Below are positions 45,123-55,303 of a stretch of DNA of 64,000 bases, one piece after another. Made by a program: the position numbers and the translations under genes. Source of the stretch: Mucilaginibacter gotjawali (lineage in GTDB: Bacteria; Bacteroidota; Bacteroidia; Sphingobacteriales; Sphingobacteriaceae); assembly GCF_002355435.1 (NCBI RefSeq), contig NZ_AP017313.1, positions 2,728,001-2,792,000 on the forward strand, in the 5' to 3' direction. The number at the start of each line of letters is the position of its first letter. The stretch's first letter is position 1. The notes under the pieces were generated by a model. It had not been told where the DNA came from. It ran no database searches and worked only from the letters and a program-made list of their open reading frames with translations.

Positions 45123-47546
45123 ATGATTAAAAACTTCATTATAACAGCCTGGCGTAGCCTTAAAACAAACAGGGTTTTCTCATTTATTAATGTATTTGGT
45201 TTGTCGGTTGGGCTTGCCTGTTGTATGCTGATAGGGGCCTATTTATACCAGGAATTGACATATGACAGGTATGCGGTAAATGCAAACCAGCTTTACAGGG
45301 TTGAGCTTCATTCAAACGGCAACAACTCAGCGGCCGATTTTCCAAGCGTGGATGTCGCGGTGGGGCAGGGAATTAAAAATGCGTTTCCGGAAGTATTAGA
45401 TTTTACAAGGTTAACGCGCAGAGGGCCGGTATTTGTAAAATACGCGCAAAATGAGTTTAAAGAAAATGCTATTTCGATTGCCGATCCTAATTTCTTTCGC
45501 CTGTTCTCTATTCCGGTAATTGAGGGCGATGGCAAAACAGCACTTACCGAACCCAAAAGTGTTGTCATCACAAAGGCTTTTGAGAAGAAGTATTTCGGGA
45601 GTTCAAGCGGGCTTGGAAAAGCAATTATTATTGGAAACGACCTGGTAAAAGTTACCGGGATAATTAATGAGCTTCCGGCTACTTCTCATTTCCATGCAGA
45701 CGCATTCATCAGTATGGCAACTTACGTTACGCCAAATTCCAGGCAAACCTGGAGTAATGTTGGCTATTTTACCTACCTGTTACTGAATAAAAACGCCGAT
45801 CCGAAAAAATTGGAGGCGGGTTTTCCGCAATTGGTTGCAAAGTTTGTGGTGCCCGAAATTCAGCACGACATGGGCGTGAGCCTTTCCGAAGCACAAAAAT
45901 CAGTAAACTCGTTTATCTTCTTTTTACAGCCCCTTACCTATATTCATTTGCATTCGGCAACAAAATATGAATTTGAAGCCAACGGCGACATTCATTACGT
46001 TTATATATTTGGTGCCCTGGCAATATTTATTTTGCTGCTGGCCTGCATCAATTTCACCAACTTATCTACCGCAAGCGCTACCCGGCGATCCAAAGAGATC
46101 GGGATCCGTAAGGTACTCGGTTCCGCAAAAAACAGCATTGTTTCCCAGTTCCTGGTGGAATCGGTTATGCTTACTTTTTTGGCTATGCTTATTGCCATAG
46201 GCTTAGTTTACCTGCTGTTGCCTTATTTTAATAATTTGTCGGGCAAGCAAATTTACATCGGCTTCTTTCTTACTTTAAAAGCACTAATCGTTGAAATTGT
46301 GCTGACATTAACGGTAGGTATAGTTGCGGGTACTTACCCGGCTTTCTTTTTGTCATCATTTCAAATTATATCCATATTAAAGGGTAATAGTGGCGCACAG
46401 CCTGCAAACCGCGCCGGGCTGCGCAGCAGTTTAATCGTCTTGCAATTTGCGATATCAACCGCATTGATCATCGCGACATTCGTAGTGTACCAGCAGCTGC
46501 ATTTTATGCAGGATAAAAAGCTTGGGTACGATAAAAACCAGGTACTGGTCATAAATGACACGTATACACTCGGCAATAACATTAACGCATTTAAACAGCA
46601 ATTGTTAAATGATAACCGCATTGTTAGTGCTACTATATCGGGCAATGTGCCGGGGTATAATAACCAGGGCGGTACCGAAATATATGTTAAAGACCTTGCT
46701 GAAAAAGGTACAAGGAACGAAATTCAATGTGGTATATACTGGATTCAAAATTCTTATATCCCCACCCTCGGTATGCATCTTGCAAAAGGCCGTAATTTCT
46801 ATCCGTCAGGGCCTGCGGATTCAGCTTCAGTTATCATCAACGAAGCAGCAGTGCGCGACCTTGGCTTTGGTAAATCCGATCCGATAGGCAAAACGATCAT
46901 TCGCTCGGGCCAACGGCATTTTACGATCGTTGGTGTTGTTAAAGACTTTAATTATACCTCCGCGAAACAAAAAATTGCGCCGCTGATGATGCTGTCGTCA
47001 AATAACAGCAACGGTGCGATAATCGTGAGGATAAAAACAGCGGATGTTCACCAGCTCATCAATGACATTAAAAAACAGTGGAGCAGCTATAACGCCGGTG
47101 CACCGTTTAGCTATTCATTCCTTGACGACCAGTTTGCATCACTATACAAATCTGAAGAGAGTACCGGGCGGATTTTTACATCTTTTGCAATTTTAGCGTT
47201 GATCATCGCCAGCCTCGGCCTGTTTGGTCTGGCTGCATTTATGATCCGTCAGCGGGTAAAGGAAATAGGCATCCGCAAAGTATTGGGCGCATCAACAGTT
47301 ACCATTATTGCAATGCTGTCAAAGGAGTTTTTAAAACTGATTGTGATAGCGTCTCTGATCGCATTTCCATTAACGTGGTATGCCATGCACAAATGGCTGG
47401 AGGACTTTGCCTACAGGGTAACCGTACAATGGTGGGTGTTTTTAGTAGCCGGCGCGGTTGCCTTATTGGTTGCAGCAATAACCATAAGTTTTCAATCAAT
47501 AAAAGCTGCATTGGCAAACCCGGTGAAGAGCCTGAGGTCCGAGTAA
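45123..47546 (+). CDS. MacB/FtsX-like ABC transporter permease 1
   Basis: An 807-residue permease; the start at the ATG of MIKNFIITAWRSLKTN is chosen because all later copies begin MIKNY/MIKSY. It has an N-terminal membrane helix, a first MacB-type periplasmic domain and a first FtsX membrane domain with EIGIRKVLGS near 325. A second periplasmic domain and second FtsX domain (EIGIRKVLGAS near 710) follow, and the protein ends in NPVKSLRSE. Such permeases need a separate ATPase, which is not in the window. They move lipids, peptides or drugs or act mechanically at the envelope. It is the first gene after promoter cassette A. Confidence 0.93.
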   Translation: MIKNFIITAWRSLKTNRVFSFINVFGLSVGLACCMLIGAYLYQELTYDRYAVNANQLYRVELHSNGNNSAADFPSVDVAVGQGIKNAFPEVLDFTRLTRRGPVFVKYAQNEFKENAISIADPNFFRLFSIPVIEGDGKTALTEPKSVVITKAFEKKYFGSSSGLGKAIIIGNDLVKVTGIINELPATSHFHADAFISMATYVTPNSRQTWSNVGYFTYLLLNKNADPKKLEAGFPQLVAKFVVPEIQHDMGVSLSEAQKSVNSFIFFLQPLTYIHLHSATKYEFEANGDIHYVYIFGALAIFILLLACINFTNLSTASATRRSKEIGIRKVLGSAKNSIVSQFLVESVMLTFLAMLIAIGLVYLLLPYFNNLSGKQIYIGFFLTLKALIVEIVLTLTVGIVAGTYPAFFLSSFQIISILKGNSGAQPANRAGLRSSLIVLQFAISTALIIATFVVYQQLHFMQDKKLGYDKNQVLVINDTYTLGNNINAFKQQLLNDNRIVSATISGNVPGYNNQGGTEIYVKDLAEKGTRNEIQCGIYWIQNSYIPTLGMHLAKGRNFYPSGPADSASVIINEAAVRDLGFGKSDPIGKTIIRSGQRHFTIVGVVKDFNYTSAKQKIAPLMMLSSNNSNGAIIVRIKTADVHQLINDIKKQWSSYNAGAPFSYSFLDDQFASLYKSEESTGRIFTSFAILALIIASLGLFGLAAFMIRQRVKEIGIRKVLGASTVTIIAMLSKEFLKLIVIASLIAFPLTWYAMHKWLEDFAYRVTVQWWVFLVAGAVALLVAAITISFQSIKAALANPVKSLRSE

Positions 47547-47629
47547 TTACAGGTTAGCGAAGAGATCAAAAAAAATAATGGCCCAATGAGAGCGCAGCGA
47601 AATGACCGATTACGCGAAGCTAAAAACAC

Positions 47630-47660
47630 CAATGAACAATTGAACCAATGAACTAACAAC
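47630..47660 (+). repeat. Octamer array before permease 2
   Basis: CAATGAAC, AATTGAAC, CAATGAAC, TAACAAC directly abut the ATG at 47661. Confidence 0.75.
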
Positions 47661-50081
47661 ATGATAAAAAACTATTTAAGGAGCGCTTTTCGAAATATCA
47701 AAAGGCACCCGTTTATCTCGTTTATCAATATCTTTGGGTTAACCATAGGTTTAACCTGTTGCTTGCTTATTTTAACGTATGTCATCAACGAAAAAAGTTA
47801 TGACAGGTACGATAAGAATGCCGATAATATCTACCGCGTTACGCGGATTTTTTATTCAGCGCCGAATGTAGAGAGCCTGCATTTAAGCTCGATAGCCCCC
47901 GCATTTGGGCCGGGGTTGAAGCTGGCATTTTCAGATATGAAGGAAATGACGCGTACGCTGCCCGGCGGTGTAACTTCTTTCCGGTATAAGGAAAAAATGT
48001 TTAATGAGCGGAATGCTTTTTTTGCCGATGAAAATTTCTTCGACTTTTTTACCGTGCCGGTATTGAAGGGAGATGGGCGTAAAGCATTAACCGAGCCGTA
48101 TGCTGCCATGCTTACTCCGGATATCGCAAAAAAATATTTCGGCGATGAGGACCCAATGAATAAGCAAATTATCCTCGACGGCAATAAACACGCGTTTACG
48201 GTTAAAGGTATCTATAATCCGTTTCCTTTCAATTCGCACATGCATCCGGATATTTTGGTATCATTCAGCACATTAAACGATTCAACTATTTACGGCCAAA
48301 AGCAGTTGGCAACCAGTTATGGCAATAACGCTTTTTATACCTACCTGATGTTCCCAAAGGGTTATACAACTGAACGTATTGAAGCACGGTTTCCTGATTT
48401 TTTAGACAAATACTGCGCTGCCCTGGGAGCGCCTCCTAAGCTTAAAGTGCACAATACCACTAAACTTACAGCACAGAAGCTGACCGACATCCACCTCACC
48501 TCGCACCTGGATGATGAGATCGAACATAACGGCAGTTCGAGACTCGTGTATGTTTTTTCAGCAATAGCTTTGTTTATCCTTCTGATTGCCTGTATCAATT
48601 ACATGAACCTTTCTACCGCCCGGTCCGCATTGCGCGCCAGGGAAATCGGCATTCGCAAAGTGGTGGGCGCACAGCGCAGGGAAATTATCACCCAGTTTTT
48701 AAGCGAGTCGGTCATCGTAACTTATGTGTCGCTCCTGCTGGCATTTGGTATAACCGTGCTGGTGTTGCCGGCGGTTAATAACATGTCGGGCTTGCAGCTT
48801 AGCATAGGCAGCCTTCTTAAGTGGTATTTTTTAATCCCCATACTGTTGTTACCCTGTGTTGTAGGCTTGATCAGTGGCGTTTACCCGGCGCTGTTTATGT
48901 CGTCGTTTATCCCGGTAAAGGTGCTCAAGGGCTTGTTTAAGGTGCAAACCAGCACATTTTCATTCCGGAAGGTGCTGGTGGTATTGCAGTTTTCTATTTC
49001 AATTATTCTGATTGTTGCCACAAGCGTCGTTTTTAAACAATTAAAATTTATCCAGGATAAGGACCTCGGTTTTAATAAGGAGCATGTTTTAACCCTGGTA
49101 GGCGCTGGCGCAATGGGCGCCAAATTTGAATCCTTCAGAAATGAGCTGCTGCAAAACCAAAATATTGAAGCAATGGGGCGCTCGTCGCGCATCCCGTCAG
49201 GGCGTTTACTGGACGACCAGGGTGCATCTGTTTTGGAGGGGGGCACGTTCCAACCGCTCAAAGTTGATTTGAAGCAGGTTGCAGTTGATGATGGCTTTGT
49301 CCCAACCTTCGGCATCCGTATGGCAGCCGGCCGTAATTTTTCACGCGGCATTAAGACCGACTCCAATAAGTTCATCGTCAACGAGACAACCGTTAAAATT
49401 TTGGGATGGGGGACCCCGGAAAAAGCCATCAACAAAGAAATAACATATGGTAACGTAAGAGGCAATGTAATTGGGGTGATGAAGGATTTTCATTTCGAGG
49501 ATCTGCATCAGCCTATCATACCCATGATCCTGATCTGGCAGCCGGTCGGCAGGGTCTCCGTTAAAATCAGCGGGCATAATGTGCCGGCGACAGTAGATTT
49601 TATTCAGGACAAATGGAAACATTACCTGCCCGAAACGCCGTTCGATTTTACTTTTCTCGATCAGAAATTCGACCAGCTGTACCGCAGCGAGCAGCAGCAG
49701 GGAACCCTGTTCACCATATTTGCCTGTATTGCTATATTTATAGCATGCCTCGGCTTGTTTGGCCTGTCGGCATTTACCATCAGCCAGCGGGTAAAAGAGA
49801 TCGGTGTTCGAAAAGTTTTGGGCGCCAGCGTACCGCAAATTGTACAGGAACTATCTAAGGAGTTTTTGCTGCTGGTGCTTATAGCGGCGGTACCCGGGCT
49901 GGTGGTTGCGGGTGTTTTGATGAATAAATGGCTGCAGGATTTCGCCACACGCACCGATTTAAGCTGGTGGATTTTCGCTTTAGCGGTCATTGTTTCAGGG
50001 CTGATAGCGTTTGGAACGGTGAGTTACCAATCAGTTAAAGCAGCGTTGGCCAACCCGGTAAAGAGCCTGCGTTCCGAGTGA
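47661..50081 (+). CDS. MacB/FtsX-like ABC transporter permease 2
   Basis: An 806-residue permease with the same two-module plan. The first FtsX motif is EIGIRKVVGAQR (about 330) and the second EIGVRKVLGASV, and it ends NPVKSLRSE. Its periplasmic regions differ strongly from copy 1, so it is not a recent duplicate. The 114-bp spacer before it has an octamer array up to the start codon and no terminator, consistent with cotranscription. Confidence 0.93.
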   Translation: MIKNYLRSAFRNIKRHPFISFINIFGLTIGLTCCLLILTYVINEKSYDRYDKNADNIYRVTRIFYSAPNVESLHLSSIAPAFGPGLKLAFSDMKEMTRTLPGGVTSFRYKEKMFNERNAFFADENFFDFFTVPVLKGDGRKALTEPYAAMLTPDIAKKYFGDEDPMNKQIILDGNKHAFTVKGIYNPFPFNSHMHPDILVSFSTLNDSTIYGQKQLATSYGNNAFYTYLMFPKGYTTERIEARFPDFLDKYCAALGAPPKLKVHNTTKLTAQKLTDIHLTSHLDDEIEHNGSSRLVYVFSAIALFILLIACINYMNLSTARSALRAREIGIRKVVGAQRREIITQFLSESVIVTYVSLLLAFGITVLVLPAVNNMSGLQLSIGSLLKWYFLIPILLLPCVVGLISGVYPALFMSSFIPVKVLKGLFKVQTSTFSFRKVLVVLQFSISIILIVATSVVFKQLKFIQDKDLGFNKEHVLTLVGAGAMGAKFESFRNELLQNQNIEAMGRSSRIPSGRLLDDQGASVLEGGTFQPLKVDLKQVAVDDGFVPTFGIRMAAGRNFSRGIKTDSNKFIVNETTVKILGWGTPEKAINKEITYGNVRGNVIGVMKDFHFEDLHQPIIPMILIWQPVGRVSVKISGHNVPATVDFIQDKWKHYLPETPFDFTFLDQKFDQLYRSEQQQGTLFTIFACIAIFIACLGLFGLSAFTISQRVKEIGVRKVLGASVPQIVQELSKEFLLLVLIAAVPGLVVAGVLMNKWLQDFATRTDLSWWIFALAVIVSGLIAFGTVSYQSVKAALANPVKSLRSE

Positions 50082-50136
50082 TCAGAGGTTAGAGATAAGA
50101 GGTTAGGAAAAAATCGATAGTTTATAACATTTTCAC

Positions 50137-50168
50137 CAATGAACTAATGAACAATTGAACTAATGAAC
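50137..50168 (+). repeat. Octamer array before permease 3
   Basis: CAATGAAC, TAATGAAC, AATTGAAC, TAATGAAC in perfect 8-bp register, 5 bp before the ATG. Confidence 0.8.
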
Positions 50169-50173
50169 CCATC

Positions 50174-52645
50174 ATGATAAAAAACTATTTTAAGATCGCA
50201 CTCCGTGGCTTTTGGAAACACAAGTTGTTTACGCTGATAAATATTATCGGCTTATCCATAGGTATTAGCACATCACTGGTAATTTACCTTATTGTACACT
50301 ACGATCTCACGTTTGATAAATTTCATCGGGACAGTGATCGTATTTATAGGGTGGTAAGTAATTTTTCATTTCAGGGCCAGCCGGGTTATACACGCGGCGT
50401 TTGCGGTCCGCTGCCAGGCGCTATTAAAAGCCAGGCAACCGGCGTCGGTTTTACTTCGCATATTTTTTGTTTAAGCCCTGACGTATTTATTGCGGGAAAA
50501 AAAGGGGGCCCCACTAAATTTAAATCACAGGACAGGGTAGTGCTGGCCGATGATGCTTATTTTAAAATATTTGATTATGTATGGCTGGCCGGCTCATCAA
50601 AAACTGCCCTTGAAGCCCCCAACCAGGTAGTGTTAACCTCCGAACGGGCAAGGCTTTATTTCCCAGCCTTATCTTACGACCAGATGATAGGAAAAGTGGT
50701 TACTTACGACACGCTGAAGGCTACCATTACAGGTATTGTACAAACGATTAAGGAGAATACTGATCTTACTTTTCATGATTTTATCTCTTATAGTTCAGCT
50801 ACCGCAACCAATGCACTGGGCGATTTGCTGCAGTTAAAAAGTTGGGGCAGTACAAGTTCATCTTCCATTGTTTTTGTCAAACTATCGCCACAAGCCTCTG
50901 CAGCCAACGTTCAGCAGCAACTAAACGATATTTTTAAAAAGAACAATCCGCCGCATAAAGGAGTTCCCGCCAATAGTTCCACCAGCTTTGCTTTGCAACC
51001 TCTGAATGATCTGCACTTTAACGAAAAATACGGTGCTTTTGACTTTAGCGACACAGCCAGCAAAAATACCTTGTATGGGTTGTTAGTGATTGCGGCCTTC
51101 CTTTTACTGTTAGGCTGTATAAACTTTGTTAATTTAACCACCGCCCAGGCAGCGCAAAGGGCAAAGGAAATCGGCATTCGCAAGACCATGGGCAGTAGCC
51201 GGGCACAATTGGTTATCCAGTTTTTGAGCGAAACATTCTTCATAACCCTGTTTGCAGTTATTATCTCGATAGTATCAGCGCCGCTAATCTTAAAACTGTT
51301 CGCTGATTTTATCTCACCCGCTATTAAGGCAGATTTTATCCACCAGCCGGATATTATCCTGTTCCTCGTTGTCTTAGTGATTACAGTAAGCCTTTTATCC
51401 GGCTTTTACCCGGCAATCGTGCTGTCTGGCTATAAGCCAGTGCTTGTTCTTAAAAACCAGGCGCAAAGCAATGGCAGCAAAACAAGAAATGCATGGCTGC
51501 GCAAGTCGTTAACGGTTTCGCAATTCGTCATCGCTCAGTTTTTTATTATGGCCACGGTACTGGTGAGTAAACAGATTTATTACGCACTGCATAAGGATTT
51601 GGGTTTTAAAAAAGATGCCATTATCGTTATAAACAGTCCATGGAAGGCCAGAACAGTTGAGCATAATCTCGTGCTATTGAACAAACTGCGCGCCATACCG
51701 GAAATTGAACTGGTAAGTATAGGGAACGCCGCGCCTTTTTCAGGTTCGACAACTTCTACCCGCGTTAGTTATAAAGATGGCAAAAAAGAAATACAGACGG
51801 AGGTTGAAATGAAGTTTGGCGATGAAAATTATCTGAAGCTGTACCAGATAAAACTGCTTGCCGGGCGGACTTTACAGGCCAGCGATACTTCGACATCTTT
51901 TTTGATCAATAACACCTATGCCAGGGTGCTGGGATTCCGCGATCCGCATGATGCCATTGGGAAACAGATAGATAACATTAACGAGAGAAAAAGAATGACA
52001 ATAGTGGGCGTTATGGCAGATTTTTATGAAAGATCGATACACTCACCAATTAAGCCTTTGGCTTTCCTGATCAGTAAAAAGGATGTTAACCAGTTGGGCG
52101 GGTTTCATATTGCGTTAAAACCGCAAACACCAGGTGGCGATGAATGGAAAACGGCCATTGCGGCCATTGGAAAAGCCTGGAAGGAGATTTACCCGGATGA
52201 TGATTTTGATTATCACTTTTATGATGATACGATCGCTCAATTTTACAGCAACGAACAGCATACATCCACACTGCTTACCTGGGCCTCAGGTTTATCAATT
52301 TTTATCAGCTGTTTAGGTTTGCTTGGCCTGGCAATTTATACCACCAACCAGCGGACAAAAGAGATCGGCGTGCGGAAAGTATTAGGTGCTACCGTGGTGC
52401 AAATTGTCAGGATGCTGTCGACCGAGTTGGTATTGCTTATTCTGCTGGCTTTCGCCATTGTGTGCCCGATAGCATGGTACGCCATGAACAAATGGATGGA
52501 ATCATTTACCGATAAAACCTCCATCAGTTGGTGGATTTTTGCCGCAAGCGCCATTGGGATGCTGCTGGCAGCTGTCATAACATCCAGTTTTCAAACCGTT
52601 AAAGCGGCAATAGCAAACCCGGTGAAGAGCCTCCGTTCCGAGTGA
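50174..52645 (+). CDS. MacB/FtsX-like ABC transporter permease 3
   Basis: An 823-residue permease. Its N-terminus (MIKNYFKIALRGFWKHKLFT), both FtsX motifs (EIGIRKTMGSSR and EIGVRKVLGAT) and long stretches of the periplasmic domains match permease 4 closely. The two are a tandem duplication that has begun to diverge. It ends NPVKSLRSE. It is the only type in the array, with copy 4, that carries KTMG in the first motif. Confidence 0.93.
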   Translation: MIKNYFKIALRGFWKHKLFTLINIIGLSIGISTSLVIYLIVHYDLTFDKFHRDSDRIYRVVSNFSFQGQPGYTRGVCGPLPGAIKSQATGVGFTSHIFCLSPDVFIAGKKGGPTKFKSQDRVVLADDAYFKIFDYVWLAGSSKTALEAPNQVVLTSERARLYFPALSYDQMIGKVVTYDTLKATITGIVQTIKENTDLTFHDFISYSSATATNALGDLLQLKSWGSTSSSSIVFVKLSPQASAANVQQQLNDIFKKNNPPHKGVPANSSTSFALQPLNDLHFNEKYGAFDFSDTASKNTLYGLLVIAAFLLLLGCINFVNLTTAQAAQRAKEIGIRKTMGSSRAQLVIQFLSETFFITLFAVIISIVSAPLILKLFADFISPAIKADFIHQPDIILFLVVLVITVSLLSGFYPAIVLSGYKPVLVLKNQAQSNGSKTRNAWLRKSLTVSQFVIAQFFIMATVLVSKQIYYALHKDLGFKKDAIIVINSPWKARTVEHNLVLLNKLRAIPEIELVSIGNAAPFSGSTTSTRVSYKDGKKEIQTEVEMKFGDENYLKLYQIKLLAGRTLQASDTSTSFLINNTYARVLGFRDPHDAIGKQIDNINERKRMTIVGVMADFYERSIHSPIKPLAFLISKKDVNQLGGFHIALKPQTPGGDEWKTAIAAIGKAWKEIYPDDDFDYHFYDDTIAQFYSNEQHTSTLLTWASGLSIFISCLGLLGLAIYTTNQRTKEIGVRKVLGATVVQIVRMLSTELVLLILLAFAIVCPIAWYAMNKWMESFTDKTSISWWIFAASAIGMLLAAVITSSFQTVKAAIANPVKSLRSE

Positions 52646-52695
52646 TCTGAGCTTAGACATCAGGAAAAAAATGGATAGTTTATAATACTTTCAAC

Positions 52696-52724
52696 CAATG
52701 AACAATTGAACTAACGAACCAATC
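52696..52724 (+). repeat. Octamer array before permease 4
   Basis: CAATGAAC, AATTGAAC, TAACGAAC, CAATC run up to the ATG at 52725. Confidence 0.75.
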
Positions 52725-55199
52725 ATGATAAAAAACTATTTTAAAATCGCTTTCAGAGGCTTTTGGAAACACAAGTTATTTACGCTTATAAATATCGTTG
52801 GCTTATCAATTGGTATCAGCGCAGCGCTGGTAATCTATTTGATTGTGAATTTTGATTTTACGTTCGATAAGTTCCATAAAGACAGTGATCGTATTTACCG
52901 GGTGTCAAGTACCTTTTCATTCCAGGGCGAAAAGGGTTTTAATGGTGGTGTTTGCGGGCCCCTGGCCGGCGCTGTTAAAAGCCAGGTAGCAGGCGTTGAA
53001 TTTACCGCGCCATTTTTTTGCATGTCTTCGCCTAATGTATTTATTCCGGGTAAAAAGGGTGTCCCCGTTAGATTTAAAGACCAGGATAATGTGGTTTTGG
53101 CAGATGGTGCGTACTTTAAAATATTTAACTACAAGTGGTTGGCCGGTAATCCGGCAACCGCATTAATTGCTCCTAATCAATGCGTGTTGACATCAGAGCA
53201 GGCCCAAAAATATTTCGCCGGGTTGCCTTACAGCCAGGTAATAGGTAAGGTGGTTAACTACGATACCATTAAAACAACCGTTACCGGCGTGGTGCAAACA
53301 TTATCCGCTAACAGCGACCTTACTTTTCATGATTTCATCTCCTATAGTACCGGAACCCTCACCGCAAACAAAAGCCTGTCAGACCAATTACAGCTTAACG
53401 AATGGGAAAGCACTAATTCAGCATCCCAACTGTTTATAAAATTATCAGCAACCGCATCACCTGCACGGATCGGGAAGCAATTGAATGATATTTTAAAGAA
53501 AGCCAGCCCTCCACGCCCCGACAGTAAGGGTACCACACATAACTTTGTGTTACAGCCGTTGAGTGAGCTCCATTTTAATGAACAATTGGGAATATTTGAC
53601 TTTACGGCCCGCGTTGCCAATAAAAAAACGTTGTATTTCCTGCTGGGCATCGCTGCATTTCTATTGATTTTAGGCTGCATTAATTTTATAAATTTAACAA
53701 CAGCACAGGCAACACAACGCGCGAAGGAGATAGGGATCCGAAAGACCATGGGCAGTAACCGACGGCAACTGATCTTCCAGTTTTTAAGCGAAACCTTCCT
53801 GATCACACTTTTTGCCGTTATAATTTCTATTGTTGCTACCCCTTTAATATTGAAGTTGTTTACAGGTTTTATCCCCAAGGGGCTAAAGGCCGACCTTCTT
53901 CAGACTAATATTTTGCTATTTTTGATATTATTAACAGCTGTAGTGAGCCTCGCTTCCGGCTTTTATCCGGCTATTATGCTGTCAGGCTACAAACCTGCTC
54001 TTGTGCTAAAAAATCAAACAAGTACCAATAGCAGCAAAACACGCAATGCATGGCTGCGCAAGTCGTTAACAGTAACGCAATTTATTATTGCACAGTTTTT
54101 TATAATGGCGACGATTTTAGTGAGCAAACAAATTTATTTTGCGCTTCACAAAGATCTCGGCTTTAAAAAAGAAGCTATCATTGTTGTCAACTCACCATGG
54201 AAGAACCGGACTGCAGGCAAAAACCAGGTGTTTTTAAATGCTTTACGCTCCATACCACAGGTAGAAATGGTAAGTACGGGAGGCGCTCCGCCTTCTTCCG
54301 GAAACACCAACTCAACATTGGTTACCTATAAAGACGGAAAAAAGGAAATTAAAACAGAGGTTCAATTAAAGTTCGGCGACCCCGATTACCTGAAAATTTA
54401 TAAACTTAAGCTCCTCGCGGGTCGCGGTTTGCAGGCGGGCGACAGTTCCAAATCCGTAATTATAAACGCAAATTACGCCAAGGTGCTTGGTTTCAGGAAT
54501 CCCGGCCAGGCTATAGGCAAAACGCTTGACCATTTTAACGGTGTTAAATCCCTTCAAATTGTGGGTGTAGTAGCCGACTTTCATCAAAAATCATTGCATG
54601 AGCCCATCAAACCGCTGGCTTATTATTACGGAACCAACCGCTGGCAAACAGGTACTTTTCATATTGCGTTAAAACCGGAATCCCCGGGTGGCAATGAGTG
54701 GAAAGCGGCTATTGCCACGATGGGAAAATCGTGGAAGCAAATCTATCCGGATGACGACTTTGAATATAATTTCTTTGATGAGTCCATAGCCAAATTTTAT
54801 GAAGAGGAGCAACATACTTCAAAACTGCTTACCTGGGCCACCGGATTATCAATTTTTATCAGCTGCCTCGGTTTACTGGGTTTGGCTATTTACACAACTA
54901 ACCAGCGTACAAAAGAAATTGGTGTACGGAAAGTATTGGGTGCTTCTGTATTTCAAATAGTAAGGTTACTTTCAACAGAGCTGGTTCTTCTGATCTTGTT
55001 GGCATTCGTAATAGTAACGCCTGTGGCGTGGCTGGCGATGAATAAATGGATGGAAAGCTTTGCCGAAAGAACATCAATAAGTTGGTGGATTTTTGCTGCA
55101 AGTGGGATAGGAATGCTGATGGCAGCAGTCATCACATCAAGTTTTCAAACAGTTAAAGCCGGAATTGCCAACCCGGTGAAGAGTTTGAGGAGTGAGTAG
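52725..55199 (+). CDS. MacB/FtsX-like ABC transporter permease 4
   Basis: An 824-residue close paralogue of permease 3 (shared DKFHKDSDRIYRV, EIGIRKTMGSNR, AWLRKSLTVTQFIIAQFFIM). The spacer before it is also similar to the spacer before permease 3 (ATGGATAGTTTATAA/ATCGATAGTTTATAA), so the duplicated unit includes the leader. The substitutions are spread over the protein, not clustered, arguing for an established rather than assembly-made duplication. Confidence 0.93.
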   Translation: MIKNYFKIAFRGFWKHKLFTLINIVGLSIGISAALVIYLIVNFDFTFDKFHKDSDRIYRVSSTFSFQGEKGFNGGVCGPLAGAVKSQVAGVEFTAPFFCMSSPNVFIPGKKGVPVRFKDQDNVVLADGAYFKIFNYKWLAGNPATALIAPNQCVLTSEQAQKYFAGLPYSQVIGKVVNYDTIKTTVTGVVQTLSANSDLTFHDFISYSTGTLTANKSLSDQLQLNEWESTNSASQLFIKLSATASPARIGKQLNDILKKASPPRPDSKGTTHNFVLQPLSELHFNEQLGIFDFTARVANKKTLYFLLGIAAFLLILGCINFINLTTAQATQRAKEIGIRKTMGSNRRQLIFQFLSETFLITLFAVIISIVATPLILKLFTGFIPKGLKADLLQTNILLFLILLTAVVSLASGFYPAIMLSGYKPALVLKNQTSTNSSKTRNAWLRKSLTVTQFIIAQFFIMATILVSKQIYFALHKDLGFKKEAIIVVNSPWKNRTAGKNQVFLNALRSIPQVEMVSTGGAPPSSGNTNSTLVTYKDGKKEIKTEVQLKFGDPDYLKIYKLKLLAGRGLQAGDSSKSVIINANYAKVLGFRNPGQAIGKTLDHFNGVKSLQIVGVVADFHQKSLHEPIKPLAYYYGTNRWQTGTFHIALKPESPGGNEWKAAIATMGKSWKQIYPDDDFEYNFFDESIAKFYEEEQHTSKLLTWATGLSIFISCLGLLGLAIYTTNQRTKEIGVRKVLGASVFQIVRLLSTELVLLILLAFVIVTPVAWLAMNKWMESFAERTSISWWIFAASGIGMLMAAVITSSFQTVKAGIANPVKSLRSE

Positions 55200-55205
55200 G
55201 GGAAA

Positions 55206-55236
55206 GTCATCAGTCATTGTGTCATTAGTCATTAAT
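55206..55236 (-). repeat. AATGAC-type short repeats, reverse orientation
   Basis: On the minus strand the stretch reads as TAATGAC, TAATGACA, CAATGACT, GATGAC, a 7-8-bp variant of the octamer family, just after the permease 4 stop codon. Confidence 0.5.
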
Positions 55237-55303
55237 GGCTGGTATTATTGACGCGAAGCAAATGATCAATTCAATAAATCACTAAATCAATAATTAGTTT
55301 ATC

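Noticed and set aside
48881..49838. Long minus-strand frames opposite permease 2
   Set aside because: Arise from codon bias of the permease; composition and position follow the sense gene.
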